A stretch of DNA of 26,247 bases, taken from positions 1 through 26,247 of the forward strand of contig CAZOWW010000085.1 of the NCBI GenBank assembly GCA_964583765.1, in the 5' to 3' direction. The notes beneath the pieces were generated by a model. That model was given only the letters and a program-made list of their open reading frames with translations. It ran no database searches and was not told the DNA's origin. The translations under genes and the position numbers were made by a program. This DNA is from CAZOWW01 sp964583765. Its GTDB lineage: Bacteria > Actinomycetota > Actinomycetes > Actinomycetales > Kineosporiaceae. Each line of letters opens with the position of its first letter. Positions within the stretch are counted from its first letter, which is position 1. This document shows, one piece after another, positions 1-7,757 of this stretch.

Positions 1-756
1 GGCGCGCTGCGCGATTTCCGCGTAGTGCGCGCCCGCCTCGGTGAAGGTGCGCTTGGTGGTCGCCGTGATGTGCTCGGTGTTCTCCCGGACCTTGTCGAAC
101 ACGACGACCGTGTCGTAGAGCGAGTAACCGAGGATCGTCAGGAACCCGATCACCGAGGCGGGAGTGACCTCGAAGCCCACCACCGAGTAGACCCCGACGG
201 TGATGATGAGGTCGTGGACCAGGGCGACCAGCGCGGCCACGGCCATGGTCCAGGTGCGGAAGTACAAGGTGATGACCAGGGCCACCAGGACCAGGAAGAT
301 GACGAGACCGGTCACCGCCTTGCGCGTGACGTCCGCGCCCCAGCTCGGTCCCACGAAGGTGACGTTGATCTGGCTCTCCGGCACCTGGTAGGCCTTGGCC
401 AGGGCCGTAGTGATCTTCCCCGCCTGGTCCGAGGTGAGCTTGCCGGTCTCGGTACGGATCGAGGTCTTGCCCGAGAGCAGGTCGTGCAGCACGGTCACCC
501 GCGCGGTGGCTCCGGGGATCTCGTCCGTGACCGCACGCTGGCCGAGCATGGTGTCGGTGTTGTGCACGTCCGTGACGCGGAACTCCGAGCCGCCCCGGAA
601 CTCCACCCCCGGGTTCAGGCCCCGGAAACCCAGGGCGAGGGCGGAGATGAGGATCATGCCCGCGGCGATGAGGTACCAGACCTTGCGCAGGCCCACGAAG
701 TCGAAGGCTCGGCGGCCCGCGTACAGGTCGTTGCCGAACTTGGCGAAGCTGGGCAT
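1..756 (-). CDS. secF: SecF, protein-export membrane protein (C-terminus cut by window edge)
   Basis: SecF forms the SecDF accessory complex, which uses proton motive force to help pull preproteins through SecYEG at the plasma membrane. The frame is open from the ATG at 754-756 to the first base of the window, giving 252 residues without a stop, so the C-terminal transmembrane helices lie outside. Visible are a first transmembrane segment at about residues 27-45, the typical NPGVEFRGGSEF motif after it, an extracytoplasmic domain at about 50-140, and further helices containing the SecF-type ALVHDLIITVGVY and GYSLYDTVVVFDKVRENT motifs. The start overlaps the secD stop by one base (TGATG), so the two are translationally coupled in a yajC-secD-secF operon. 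Identification is firm; only the missing end limits confidence. Confidence 0.95.
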   Translation of the reverse strand, partial: MPSFAKFGNDLYAGRRAFDFVGLRKVWYLIAAGMILISALALGFRGLNPGVEFRGGSEFRVTDVHNTDTMLGQRAVTDEIPGATARVTVLHDLLSGKTSIRTETGKLTSDQAGKITTALAKAYQVPESQINVTFVGPSWGADVTRKAVTGLVIFLVLVALVITLYFRTWTMAVAALVALVHDLIITVGVYSVVGFEVTPASVIGFLTILGYSLYDTVVVFDKVRENTEHITATTKRTFTEAGAHYAEIAQRA

Positions 757-2756
757 CAGATCTCCCTCTGGGCGCCGGAGGGCTCACCGGCGGTCGCGGC
801 CGCGGCCTGGGCCGCGGCCCGCCGCTCGGCGATGGTCTGGGCGGCCACCCGTACCCGGCCACGTCCCGCATAGGTGACGTCCCGGCCCAGGTGCGCGGGG
901 TCGAAGCCGGACAACGGGTGTCCCTGGCCGAAGAAGGTCGTCCGGGCCAGCAGGGTCACGGTCGGCTTGGTGAAGAGGAACACCACGAGGATGTCGACCA
1001 GGGTGGTCAACCCGAGGGTGAAGGCGAAGCCCTGCACCGCCCCCACGGCCAGGAAGTACAGCACCAGGGCGGCCAGGAAGCTCACCGAGTCGGAGATGAC
1101 GATGGTGCGCCAGGCACGCTTCCACCCGGCTTCCACCGCGGCCCCGAGACTTCGCCCTTCTCGGACCTCGTCCCGTACACGTTCGAAGTAGACGATGAAG
1201 GAGTCCGCCGTGATACCGATCGAGACGATCAGACCGGCGACACCGGGCAGGCTCAACCGGTACCCGTTCGCCCAGCCGAGGAGGTCGACCATGCCGTAGG
1301 TCACCATGCCGGCGATGCCGAGGCTGAAGATGGTCACGAAGCCGAGTGCGCGGTACTGCATCAGCGAGTAGAGCACGACCAGGACGAGTCCGATGACGCC
1401 GGCGAGCAGGCCGCGTTGCAGCTGCTCGCGCCCGAGCAGGGCGGACACCGTCTCCTTGCGCTCCACCTGGAAGGTCACCGGCAGGGCGCCGAACTTCAGC
1501 TGGTTGGCCAGCGTGCTCGCGGTCTGCTGGGTGAAGTTTCCGGAGATCTCCGCCTCGCCGCCGATGATCCGGTCCTTGGTGGTGGGCGCGGAGATCACGC
1601 GGCCGTCCAGCACGATGCCGAACCGGTTGCGGTCGCCGGTGAGCGGGTAGAGCCGGGTCGTGACCTTGCCGAACGCCTTGGCGCCCGTGCCGTCGAACTT
1701 CAGCTGGACGATCCACTCGCCGGTCACGTTGCCCTGGGAGTTCGTCTGCATGGTGGCGTCGGCGCTGCTGATGTCCTTGCCGAGCACCTCGGCCGGCCCG
1801 AGCACGTACTTCTCGTAGCCGCTCGTGTCACAGGTGACGAACGGCACGTCCTTGTCCGGGTTGGACGGCAGTTCGTTCGGCCTGAGCGCGGAGCAGTCGA
1901 GGTCGGTGAGCTGGTCACCGTAGGTGTAGACGACCTTGCCGTTCACCGTGTGCTTGGCCTTGACCGCGGCGGGCAGGGTGGCGATCACCGAGGCCGGCAC
2001 CTGCTGCATCACCCAGTTGGTGTCGCTCGCGTCGGTGGGCGCGGGCACCGTCGTCGCGGTCGGCGTCGGGCTGGCGGTGGCCGTGGGCGAGGAGCCGGTG
2101 GTCGCGGGCGCTGTCGTCGAGGGCGCTGCGGGTGTCGTGGCGGCCGCCTTGGGCGCCAGGGCCGCACGCACCCCGGCGGGGAGCACCATGCCGTTCGACT
2201 TGGTCGCGGCAGGCGCACTCGCCGCCACGGTCGCCTTGGCACCGGCTGTCGCCGTGGCACTGGCTGTCGGGGTGGCGGGGGCCGTCGGGCCCGCCGTACC
2301 GGGGGCCGAGGACGTCGGCGTGCCGTTGACCGTGCTGGTCACCGCCGCCTGGGGCGAGCCGGCCGCAGCCACCAGCACCGCCCGGAACTGCATCTGGGCG
2401 GCCTGCTCGATCATCTGCTGGGTGTGCTCGTCGATGGTCTTGCCCGGCAGCGCGACCACGATGTTCTGGTTCCCGTCCGTGGTCACCTCCGCCTCGGTGA
2501 CCCCGGAGCCGTTGACCCGTTCCCGGATGATGCTCACGGCCTGGTTGAGCGTGTTGCGGTCGACGGTGCCCGTGGTGCCCGGTACGGGCACCGGGGAGAG
2601 CACGATCTGGGTGCCGCCCTCCAGGTCGAGGCCCAACTTCGGTGCCCACTGCGCGTGGGACCAGGCCGCCCCGGCCGCGATCGTGCCGAACAGGGTGGCC
2701 AGGATCAGGCCGAGTGCGGCCAGGTGACGACCCGGCCGGGACTGGTTTCGTGCCAC
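756..2756 (-). CDS. secD: SecD, protein-export membrane protein with a large Ala/Thr/Pro insertion
   Basis: SecD is the partner of SecF in the proton-driven Sec accessory complex. The 666-residue product starts at a GTG (2754-2756) and has an N-terminal transmembrane segment at about residues 11-31, followed directly by LGLDLEGGTQIVL, a SecD hallmark. The extracytoplasmic P1 region is interrupted at about residues 131-246 by a low-complexity stretch made almost only of Ala, Thr, Ser, Pro and Val. The family core resumes with NRFGIVLDGRVISAP (377-391), then five to six transmembrane helices from about 448 to 600, including the functional fourth-helix region GITADSFIVYFERVRDE (514-530). The C-terminal tail is Ala/Arg-rich. 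It lies downstream of yajC and is coupled to secF. Actinobacterial SecD proteins often have a variable low-complexity stretch here, but this one is long. Confidence 0.96.
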   Translation of the reverse strand: MARNQSRPGRHLAALGLILATLFGTIAAGAAWSHAQWAPKLGLDLEGGTQIVLSPVPVPGTTGTVDRNTLNQAVSIIRERVNGSGVTEAEVTTDGNQNIVVALPGKTIDEHTQQMIEQAAQMQFRAVLVAAAGSPQAAVTSTVNGTPTSSAPGTAGPTAPATPTASATATAGAKATVAASAPAATKSNGMVLPAGVRAALAPKAAATTPAAPSTTAPATTGSSPTATASPTPTATTVPAPTDASDTNWVMQQVPASVIATLPAAVKAKHTVNGKVVYTYGDQLTDLDCSALRPNELPSNPDKDVPFVTCDTSGYEKYVLGPAEVLGKDISSADATMQTNSQGNVTGEWIVQLKFDGTGAKAFGKVTTRLYPLTGDRNRFGIVLDGRVISAPTTKDRIIGGEAEISGNFTQQTASTLANQLKFGALPVTFQVERKETVSALLGREQLQRGLLAGVIGLVLVVLYSLMQYRALGFVTIFSLGIAGMVTYGMVDLLGWANGYRLSLPGVAGLIVSIGITADSFIVYFERVRDEVREGRSLGAAVEAGWKRAWRTIVISDSVSFLAALVLYFLAVGAVQGFAFTLGLTTLVDILVVFLFTKPTVTLLARTTFFGQGHPLSGFDPAHLGRDVTYAGRGRVRVAAQTIAERRAAAQAAAATAGEPSGAQREI

Positions 2757-2778
2757 GGGAGGAGTCTCTCTTCGTCAT

Positions 2779-2799
2779 GAGGCGCGCCGGCGGCGCCTC
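2779..2799. other. Small hairpin between yajC and secD
   Basis: GAGGCGC (2779-2785) and GCGCCTC (2793-2799) form a perfect 7-bp stem with a 7-nt loop in the 61-bp gap between the yajC stop and the secD start. There is no T-run, so a strong terminator is unlikely. It may tune expression or RNA processing inside the operon, or be a chance structure in GC-rich DNA. Confidence 0.3.
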
Positions 2800-2817
2800 G
2801 TCGGCCCGGATGGGGGT

Positions 2818-3153
2818 TCAGTCCACCGCGGGCGGGTCGGTCTGCGGGGTGCTCAGCGCATGGCCGGGCATGCTGACGGTCACGTCGGGTTCCTCGTCGG
2901 CGAAAACTCGCATGATTGCCCGACTGTCCCATCGAGAACGCTGGCCAGGGCCGGTCTCCAGGGTCACCACCCCATCCTCGACCTCCACCACCACTGCATG
3001 GAGTCCGGAGGTGGTCAGGATGTGCTGTCCGGGTGAGATCGACTCCTGCAGTTCCGACATCTGACGGCGTTGTCGGGAGCTGCGCTGCATCACCAGGAAC
3101 ATCAGCACCAGCAGGGGCGCGGCAAGGATGATCAGCGAGACGATCCCCTTCAC
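2818..3153 (-). CDS. yajC: YajC, Sec translocase accessory subunit
   Basis: This small single-span membrane protein accompanies SecDF. I chose the GTG at 3151-3153 because the purine-rich AAGGGGAAGG lies 8 nt upstream and because translation begins directly with the membrane segment VKGIVSLIILAAPLLVLMFL. That gives 111 residues. After the helix come a basic stretch (RSSRQRRQM, about 24-32) and the YajC core with the SISPGQHILTTSGLHA motif (38-53), where the family usually has pGdxVxTxgGxxG. The C-terminus is short and Pro-rich. The open frame continues upstream without family similarity, so longer starts are unlikely. It heads the yajC-secD-secF operon, separated from ruvB by about 205 bp in which I see no further gene. 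Confidence 0.9.
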   Translation of the reverse strand: MKGIVSLIILAAPLLVLMFLVMQRSSRQRRQMSELQESISPGQHILTTSGLHAVVVEVEDGVVTLETGPGQRSRWDSRAIMRVFADEEPDVTVSMPGHALSTPQTDPPAVD

Positions 3154-3358
3154 CGAGACGACCTTCCCCTTCGAGCCGGAACGCCGGCATGACGTCGGGG
3201 CCCACTGGCCCCTTTGCGAGCAAACGGCCACTGACCGTGTCCGGTTCCGTGGCCCGGCTGGAGTGTAGGCGGTTCGGAGCGCGCTGGACAACGACACCGG
3301 AATCGCCACACGCCAGCATTCACCCTCTCGGGCGACGAGTGACTCAGCGTAGCTCTGC

Positions 3359-4543
3359 TCAGGTGAGATCCTCCAGCAGGCGGCCCTGAATTCCGTCGGA
3401 ACGCTGCCCGACCGGATCCCCTCCTGCGGATCCAGCTGTGGCCCCCGCTCCGGTGCCCGTCCCGGCCCCGGCCCACGACCCCCCGGCGGCCCAGCCCTGC
3501 GGGGGGCGCAGTCCCAGGTGTTCCCAGGTCGCACGGGTGGCCACCCGTCCCCGCGGCGTCCGGCCGATCAGACCCTCCCGCACCAGATAGGGCTCGGCGA
3601 CCGTCTCCACGGTCTCGGCCTCCTCCCCCACCGTGACCGCCAGGGTGGACAACCCGACCGGCCCGCCGCCGAAACGGGTGCACAGGGCCTCCAGCACCGC
3701 CCGGTCCAGGCGGTCCAGCCCCAGTTCGTCCACGGCGTAGACGGCGAGCGCGGCGCGGGCCGCCTCGCAGTCGAGCACACCTGTGCCCCGCACCTGCGCC
3801 CAGTCCCGCACCCGGCGCAGCAGCCGGTTGGCGATGCGCGGAGTACCGCGGGAACGGCGCGCGATCTCGCTCCCGCCCTCGGGGGTCAGCTCCACGCCGA
3901 GCAGGTTGGCGGAACGCCACAGCACCCGTTCGAGCTCCGCCGGGGAGTAGAAGTCGAGGTGACCGGTGAACCCGAACCGGTCCCGGAGCGGACCGGGCAG
4001 CATTCCTGCCCTCGTCGTCGCCCCCACCACGGTGAACGGCGGGAGGTCCAGCGGGATCGCGGTGGCGCCGGGCCCCTTGCCCACGACGACGTCGACCCGG
4101 AAGTCCTCCATCGCCACGTAGAGCATCTCCTCGGCGGGGCGGGCCATCCGGTGGATCTCGTCGAGGAACAGGACCTCGCCCTCCTCCAGGGAGGAGAGCA
4201 CGGCGGCCAGATCCCCCGCGTGCTGGATGGCGGGCCCGCTGGTCACCCGCAGCGCCGCCCCGAGCTCGTGCGCCACGATCATCGCGAGCGTGGTCTTGCC
4301 CAACCCGGGCGGACCGGAGAGAAGGATGTGGTCGGGCACCGCGCGCCGCGCGCGGGCCGCGTCGAGGACGAGCCCGAGCTGGTCCCGGACGCGTGCCTGC
4401 CCCACGAACTCGGCCAGCAGGCGCGGCCGGAGGGCGCCCTCCACGGCCCGTTCCTCGATCTCCGCCCGGGGGTCCACGATCGGGTCCCCGCCCCGGGGGT
4501 TCGGCGATCCCGCCCCGGGCTGCTCGCTCACCCCGCCGCTCAT
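3359..4543 (-). CDS. ruvB: RuvB, Holliday junction branch-migration ATPase
   Basis: RuvB is the hexameric AAA+ motor that, with RuvA, drives branch migration of Holliday junctions. The 394-residue product shows VDPRAEIEERAVEGALRPR near the N-terminus, Walker A GPPGLGKTT (77-85), Walker B with FLDEIHR (126-132), sensor 1 GATTRAG (174-180), arginine-finger region LRDRFG (186-191), sensor 2 GTPRIANRLLRRVRD (233-247) and a C-terminal winged helix ending near GRTPRGRVAT. Family members are usually 340-360 residues. The extra length is a Gly/Ala/Thr-rich tail from about 346 to 394 and a short N-terminal leader. The start overlaps the ruvA stop by ATGA (4540-4543), indicating translational coupling. 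Confidence 0.97.
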   Translation of the reverse strand: MSGGVSEQPGAGSPNPRGGDPIVDPRAEIEERAVEGALRPRLLAEFVGQARVRDQLGLVLDAARARRAVPDHILLSGPPGLGKTTLAMIVAHELGAALRVTSGPAIQHAGDLAAVLSSLEEGEVLFLDEIHRMARPAEEMLYVAMEDFRVDVVVGKGPGATAIPLDLPPFTVVGATTRAGMLPGPLRDRFGFTGHLDFYSPAELERVLWRSANLLGVELTPEGGSEIARRSRGTPRIANRLLRRVRDWAQVRGTGVLDCEAARAALAVYAVDELGLDRLDRAVLEALCTRFGGGPVGLSTLAVTVGEEAETVETVAEPYLVREGLIGRTPRGRVATRATWEHLGLRPPQGWAAGGSWAGAGTGTGAGATAGSAGGDPVGQRSDGIQGRLLEDLT

Positions 4544-5229
4544 CCGTGCCGTCCCAACCGCCGAAGAGCCGCCCGGAGGACCGCGGCGACCTCCCCGTCA
4601 ACGTTTCCTCCCCGCGCGGCGGCTGGGTTCCCCCCACCCGAGGTGGGCGAGTCCGCGCCCCCGGCCGAACCGGCGCCGTCGGCCTGCGCCCGCTCGGCGA
4701 GGATCTCCTCGACGGTCTCCGCCGCCGTGCGGGCAGGCCAGCCCAGACCCACGAGCGCCTCCGTCACCTGGCTGCGCAGTTGCTCGGCCGCGTCGGGCGC
4801 CGGAGGAGCCGCCGCGCGAATCCCGGCGGGCTGCCCGAGCTTGCCGGAGAGCTCCAGGACCAGTCGCGCGGCGCCCTTACGCCCGATACCCGGGACCTTC
4901 GTGAGAGCGGTGAGGTCCTCGGCGGCCACGGCCGCGCGGAGTCCGTCCGGGGAGTGCACCGCCAACATGGCCAGGGCCAGCCGCGGCCCGATCCCGGACA
5001 CCGTCTGCACCAGTTCGAAGACGTCCCGCTCGTCGGGATCGGCGAAGCCGTAGAGCGTAAGTGCGTCCTCGCGCACGACCAGGCTCGTGGCGAGCGCCGC
5101 CTCCTGACCGCGCCGCAGGGTGGCGGCCAGCGTGGGCGTCACCTGGACGAGAAGACCGACCCCGCCGACCTCGACGACCACCGAGTCGGTCCTCACCCCC
5201 TGCACCGGACCGCGCACCGAGGCGATCAC
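4540..5229 (-). CDS. ruvA: RuvA, Holliday junction-binding subunit
   Basis: RuvA binds the four-way junction and recruits RuvB. The 229-residue product begins at a GTG (5227-5229) with MIASVRGPV, the typical RuvA opening of the OB-fold domain, and contains DALTLYGFADPDERDVFE (about 55-72). Two helix-hairpin-helix motifs follow: VSGIGPRLALAML (78-90) and VPGIGRKGAARLVLEL. The C-terminal domain III (about 160-229), which contacts RuvB, is joined by a variable Ala/Gly/Pro-rich linker. It has the family motif EALVGLGWPARTAAETVE. The gene is the middle member of ruvC-ruvA-ruvB and couples to ruvB by a 4-base overlap. It is slightly longer than usual (about 200) because of linker expansion. Confidence 0.96.
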   Translation of the reverse strand: MIASVRGPVQGVRTDSVVVEVGGVGLLVQVTPTLAATLRRGQEAALATSLVVREDALTLYGFADPDERDVFELVQTVSGIGPRLALAMLAVHSPDGLRAAVAAEDLTALTKVPGIGRKGAARLVLELSGKLGQPAGIRAAAPPAPDAAEQLRSQVTEALVGLGWPARTAAETVEEILAERAQADGAGSAGGADSPTSGGGNPAAARGGNVDGEVAAVLRAALRRLGRHG

Positions 5230-5319
5230 CTGCGTCCTCCCCGTTCGGTCGGCCCGTGGTCGTCCGCAGCGGGCCTCAGGTCAAGCCCCAGCCGTGCGAA
5301 CACCTGTACGAACGGCACG

Positions 5320-6096
5320 TTAGCCGTCCTGCTCGGGCAGGGCCACCCGCCGCGCGGCCGCACGTCCCGCCGCCCGGCTCGGTTGCCCGACCTGCCGTCC
5401 CGCCACCCGGCCGGGTTGAGTTGCGGACCGCTCCGGCTGTCCCGTCACCCGGTTGGGTTGTGCTGCCACCCGGTTGGGTTGTGCTGCCGCACGGCCGGGT
5501 TGTGCTGCTCGTCCGGACGCCGCCGCCAACCGGTTCGTCCGGCCCGTGCGACGGCTCGCCTCCAGGGCGGTGACCCACTGACGCTGCGCCGCCGTGGCAC
5601 CGCGGACGGACGGCGCCGCCCCGGTACCGTCCCGCCAGAGGTGACAGATCGCCAGGGCCAACGCGTCCGCGGCATCCGCGGGGCGCGGGGTGTCCGCCAG
5701 TCCCAGGATGCGCGTGACCATGGCCCCGACCTGCTGCTTGCCCGCCTTCCCCGAACCGGTGACCGCCGCCTTCACCTCGCTCGGCGTGTGCACGGCGACC
5801 GGGATGCCGCGGCGGGCGGCGGCGAGCACGGCCACCCCCGCAGCCTGCGCCGTCCCCATGACCGTCCGAACGTTGTGCTGGCTGAACACCCGTTCCACCG
5901 CGAGCACGTCCGGACGTACCTGGTCGAGCCACTCCTCGATCGTCTCCGCGATGGCGAGCAGCCGGGCGGCCAGATCGGCGTCCGCAGGCGTGCGCACGAC
6001 GTCCACCGCGACGAGGACCACGCGCCGTCCCGGCAGGGACTCGACCACGCCCAGCCCGCACCGGGTCAGGCCGGGGTCCACACCGAGCACGCGCAT
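5320..6096 (-). CDS. ruvC: RuvC, Holliday junction resolvase with repetitive C-terminal tail
   Basis: RuvC is the RNase H-fold endonuclease that cuts Holliday junctions symmetrically. I chose the ATG at 6094-6096 because translation then begins MRVLGVDPGLTRCG, the universal RuvC start, and GAGGGGAG lies 5 nt upstream. An upstream in-frame start would add 20 residues without family support. The acidic catalytic residues are D7, E68 (LAVERVF), D141 and D144 (PADAADALALAICH). The RuvC domain ends at about residue 180. The 258-residue protein carries about 75 extra residues (family usually 170-190) made of degenerate 7-residue repeats of the type AAQPNRV, Arg/Gln/Pro/Ala-rich and strongly basic. 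The catalytic domain is complete, so the enzyme should be active. The role of the tail is unknown; non-specific DNA binding is a guess. Confidence 0.95.
   Translation of the reverse strand: MRVLGVDPGLTRCGLGVVESLPGRRVVLVAVDVVRTPADADLAARLLAIAETIEEWLDQVRPDVLAVERVFSQHNVRTVMGTAQAAGVAVLAAARRGIPVAVHTPSEVKAAVTGSGKAGKQQVGAMVTRILGLADTPRPADAADALALAICHLWRDGTGAAPSVRGATAAQRQWVTALEASRRTGRTNRLAAASGRAAQPGRAAAQPNRVAAQPNRVTGQPERSATQPGRVAGRQVGQPSRAAGRAAARRVALPEQDG
5404..5508 (-). repeat. Five 21-bp in-frame tandem units encoding the RuvC tail heptads
   Basis: Five consecutive 21-bp units are in register at 5404, 5425, 5446, 5467 and 5488. The units at 5446 and 5467 are identical (CACCCGGTTGGGTTGTGCTG plus C on the plus strand) and encode the heptad AAQPNRV. 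The outer ones are diverged. The 21-bp period keeps the reading frame, so copy number can change without breaking ruvC. The identical central pair suggests recent duplication. Confidence 0.85.
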
Positions 6097-6130
6097 GGTC
6101 GCTCCCCTCGGGGCCGGGACGGGACGGCAG

Positions 6131-6210
6131 CAGTCACCACGGGAGGCGATCACCACCGCTCGCAGTCACCGCCGCCAACAATCACCGCTGTTCGCGATCA
6201 CCACGGGCGA
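6131..6210. repeat. Five degenerate 16-bp tandem repeats between ruvC and yebC
   Basis: The 118-bp gap between the yebC stop (6215) and the ruvC start is largely filled by five adjacent 16-bp units at 6131, 6147, 6163, 6179 and 6195. All begin with C-R-R-TCACC-R-C; for example CAGTCACCACGGGAGG and CGATCACCACCGCTCG. The invariant part is TCACC at positions 4-8 of each unit. The period is one and a half helical turns. No open frame fits it. It could be a regulator-binding array for ruvC expression or a decaying minisatellite. Confidence 0.75.
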
Positions 6211-6214
6211 CGGC

Positions 6215-6964
6215 TCAGCCGACCGCCTCCATGACCTCGTCGGACACGTCGAAGTTGGCGTAGACGTTCTGCACGTCGTCGCTGTCCTCCAGGGCGTCGA
6301 TCAGCTTGAAGATCTTCCGGGCGCCCTCGACGCCCAGCGGGATCTGGGTGCTCGGCACGAACTGGGCCTCGGCCGAGTCGTAGTCGATCCCCGCGGCCTG
6401 GAGCGCGGTGCGCACCGCGACGAGATCCGCGGACTCGCTGACCACCTCGAACGAGTCACCCAGGTCGTTGACCTCCTCGGCGCCGGCGTCCAGCACCGCG
6501 ACGAGCACGTCGTCCTCGGTGAGTCCGGTCTTGGGCACCACGATCACGCCCTTGCGCGTGAAGAGGTAGGAGACGCTGCCCGGGTCGGCGAGGGTGCCAC
6601 CGTTGCGGGTGAGCGCCGTGCGCACCTCCGCGGAGGCACGGTTGCGGTTGTCCGTCAAGCACTCCACGAGCAGGGCGACACCGTTCGGGCCGTAGCCCTC
6701 GTAGGTGATCGACTGGTACTCGGCCCCACCGGCCTCCGCACCGGAGCCCCGCTTGACGGCCCGATCGATGTTGTCGTTGGGGACCGAGCTCTTCTTGGCC
6801 TTCTGGATCGCGTCGTAGAGCGTCGGGTTACCGGCCGGGTCTCCCCCACCGGTACGAGCAGCCACCTCGATGTTCTTGATCAACTTGGCGAACATCGTGC
6901 CGCGCTTGGCGTCGATGACGGCCTTCTTGTGCTTCGTGGTGGCCCACTTGGAGTGGCCGGACAT
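6215..6964 (-). CDS. YebC/TACO1-family protein
   Basis: This is a member of the YebC/PmpR/TACO1 family. Members have been described both as DNA-binding regulators and, more recently, as translation factors that help ribosomes through proline stretches. The 249-residue length is typical. The N-terminus MSGHSKWATTKHKK is the family signature, followed by GTMFAKLIKNIEVAAR (about 22-37), AIQKAKKSSVPNDNIDRAVKRG (53-74) and the YEGYGPNGVALLVECLTDNRNR motif of domain 2. The C-terminal domain ends EDSDDVQNVYANFDV. The start is the ATG at 6962-6964, preceded by a strong GAGGAGG ribosome-binding site 7 nt upstream. It sits between pdxT and ruvC, the usual actinobacterial position. Confidence 0.95.
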   Translation of the reverse strand: MSGHSKWATTKHKKAVIDAKRGTMFAKLIKNIEVAARTGGGDPAGNPTLYDAIQKAKKSSVPNDNIDRAVKRGSGAEAGGAEYQSITYEGYGPNGVALLVECLTDNRNRASAEVRTALTRNGGTLADPGSVSYLFTRKGVIVVPKTGLTEDDVLVAVLDAGAEEVNDLGDSFEVVSESADLVAVRTALQAAGIDYDSAEAQFVPSTQIPLGVEGARKIFKLIDALEDSDDVQNVYANFDVSDEVMEAVG

Positions 6965-7024
6965 CGTCGTGCCTCCTCGTCGGGGTGCGCCGGCCGCCGT
7001 ACGGGACCCCGGCCCGCGGCGGCC

Positions 7025-7711
7025 TCAGCGGGCCGCGCGGCGGACCAGGTCCACGAAGAGCCGGTGCACGCGGTGGTCCCGGGAGATCTCCGGGTGGAAG
7101 GACGTCGCGAGCAGGTTGGCCTGCCGCACCGCCACGATCCTACCTGCGGCCGGACCCGCCTCCACCGTGGCCAGCACCTCGACCCCGGCGCCCACTTCCT
7201 CGACCCACGGCGCCCGGATGAACACGGCGCGTATCGGATCGCCGTCGATCCCCGCGAAGACCAGGTCCTCCTCGAAGGAGTCCACCTGCCGGCCGAAGGC
7301 ATTGCGGCGCACCGTGATGTCCAGACCGCCCAGGTTCTCCTGCCCCGGAGCCGTGTCGCGGATCCGGTCCGCCAGCAGGATCATGCCCGCGCAGGTGCCG
7401 AATGCAGGCAGCCCCTCGGCGAGCCGCTTGCGCAACGGATCGCGGACGTCGAAGGCCCGCAGGAGCTTGTCCATGGTCGTGGACTCCCCACCGGGGAGCA
7501 CGATCCCGTCGAGATCGTCCAGGTCCTCGGGACGGCGCACCGGCCGGGCCAGCACCCCGCACTCGGCGAGGCTGGACAGGTGCTCACGGAAGTCCCCCTG
7601 CACCGCGAGCACGCCGATCACCAGGGTCCCGATCTCGCGCAGCTGGGCAGGTGCCCCTGCGCCCGGTTCCTCGGTCCCGGACGGCTGGGCTGTGGGTTGG
7701 GGGTTGCTCAC
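7025..7711 (-). CDS. pdxT: PdxT, glutaminase subunit of PLP synthase
   Basis: PdxT hydrolyses glutamine and channels ammonia to PdxS for pyridoxal 5'-phosphate synthesis. The sequence shows IGVLAVQGDFREHL, GIVLPGGESTTM (69-80), the nucleophile Cys107 in FGTCAGMILLADR, and the His206/Glu208 pair in SFHPEISRD, so the glutaminase triad is complete. The GTG at 7709-7711 gives 228 residues with a Pro/Gly/Glu-rich leader of about 30 residues not present in most PdxT. A second in-frame GTG just before IGVLAVQGD would give a family-length protein, so the exact start is uncertain. A TAGGCT hexamer 8 nt upstream of the first GTG could be a -10 element. pdxS lies beyond the divergent kynureninase gene, so the two subunits are not in one operon here. 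Confidence 0.93.
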   Translation of the reverse strand: MSNPQPTAQPSGTEEPGAGAPAQLREIGTLVIGVLAVQGDFREHLSSLAECGVLARPVRRPEDLDDLDGIVLPGGESTTMDKLLRAFDVRDPLRKRLAEGLPAFGTCAGMILLADRIRDTAPGQENLGGLDITVRRNAFGRQVDSFEEDLVFAGIDGDPIRAVFIRAPWVEEVGAGVEVLATVEAGPAAGRIVAVRQANLLATSFHPEISRDHRVHRLFVDLVRRAAR

Positions 7712-7745
7712 AGGCCTTGAGCCTACGAGGTTCGGTGGGGTCTTC

Positions 7746-7751
7746 TACCGT
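7746..7751 (+). promoter_or_regulatory. Putative -10 element of kynU (leaderless type)
   Basis: TACCGT fits the actinobacterial TANNNT -10 consensus and is followed by exactly 6 nt before the ATG at 7758. Transcription would start at or next to the start codon. I see no good ribosome-binding site in front of this ATG, which agrees with a leaderless mRNA. No convincing -35 is visible. Confidence 0.4.
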
Positions 7752-7757
7752 CAGGTC

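Noticed and set aside
891..2780. Long plus-strand frame opposite secD
   Set aside because: It mirrors the SecD codons (Gly/Arg/Asp/His-rich shadow of high-GC DNA) and has no domain; SecD on the minus strand is certain.
6870..7757. Plus-strand open frame running about 890 bp upstream into kynU
   Set aside because: It is antisense to pdxT and to the yebC start, has Arg/Pro/Ser-rich shadow composition, and no kynureninase motif occurs before the ATG at 7758.
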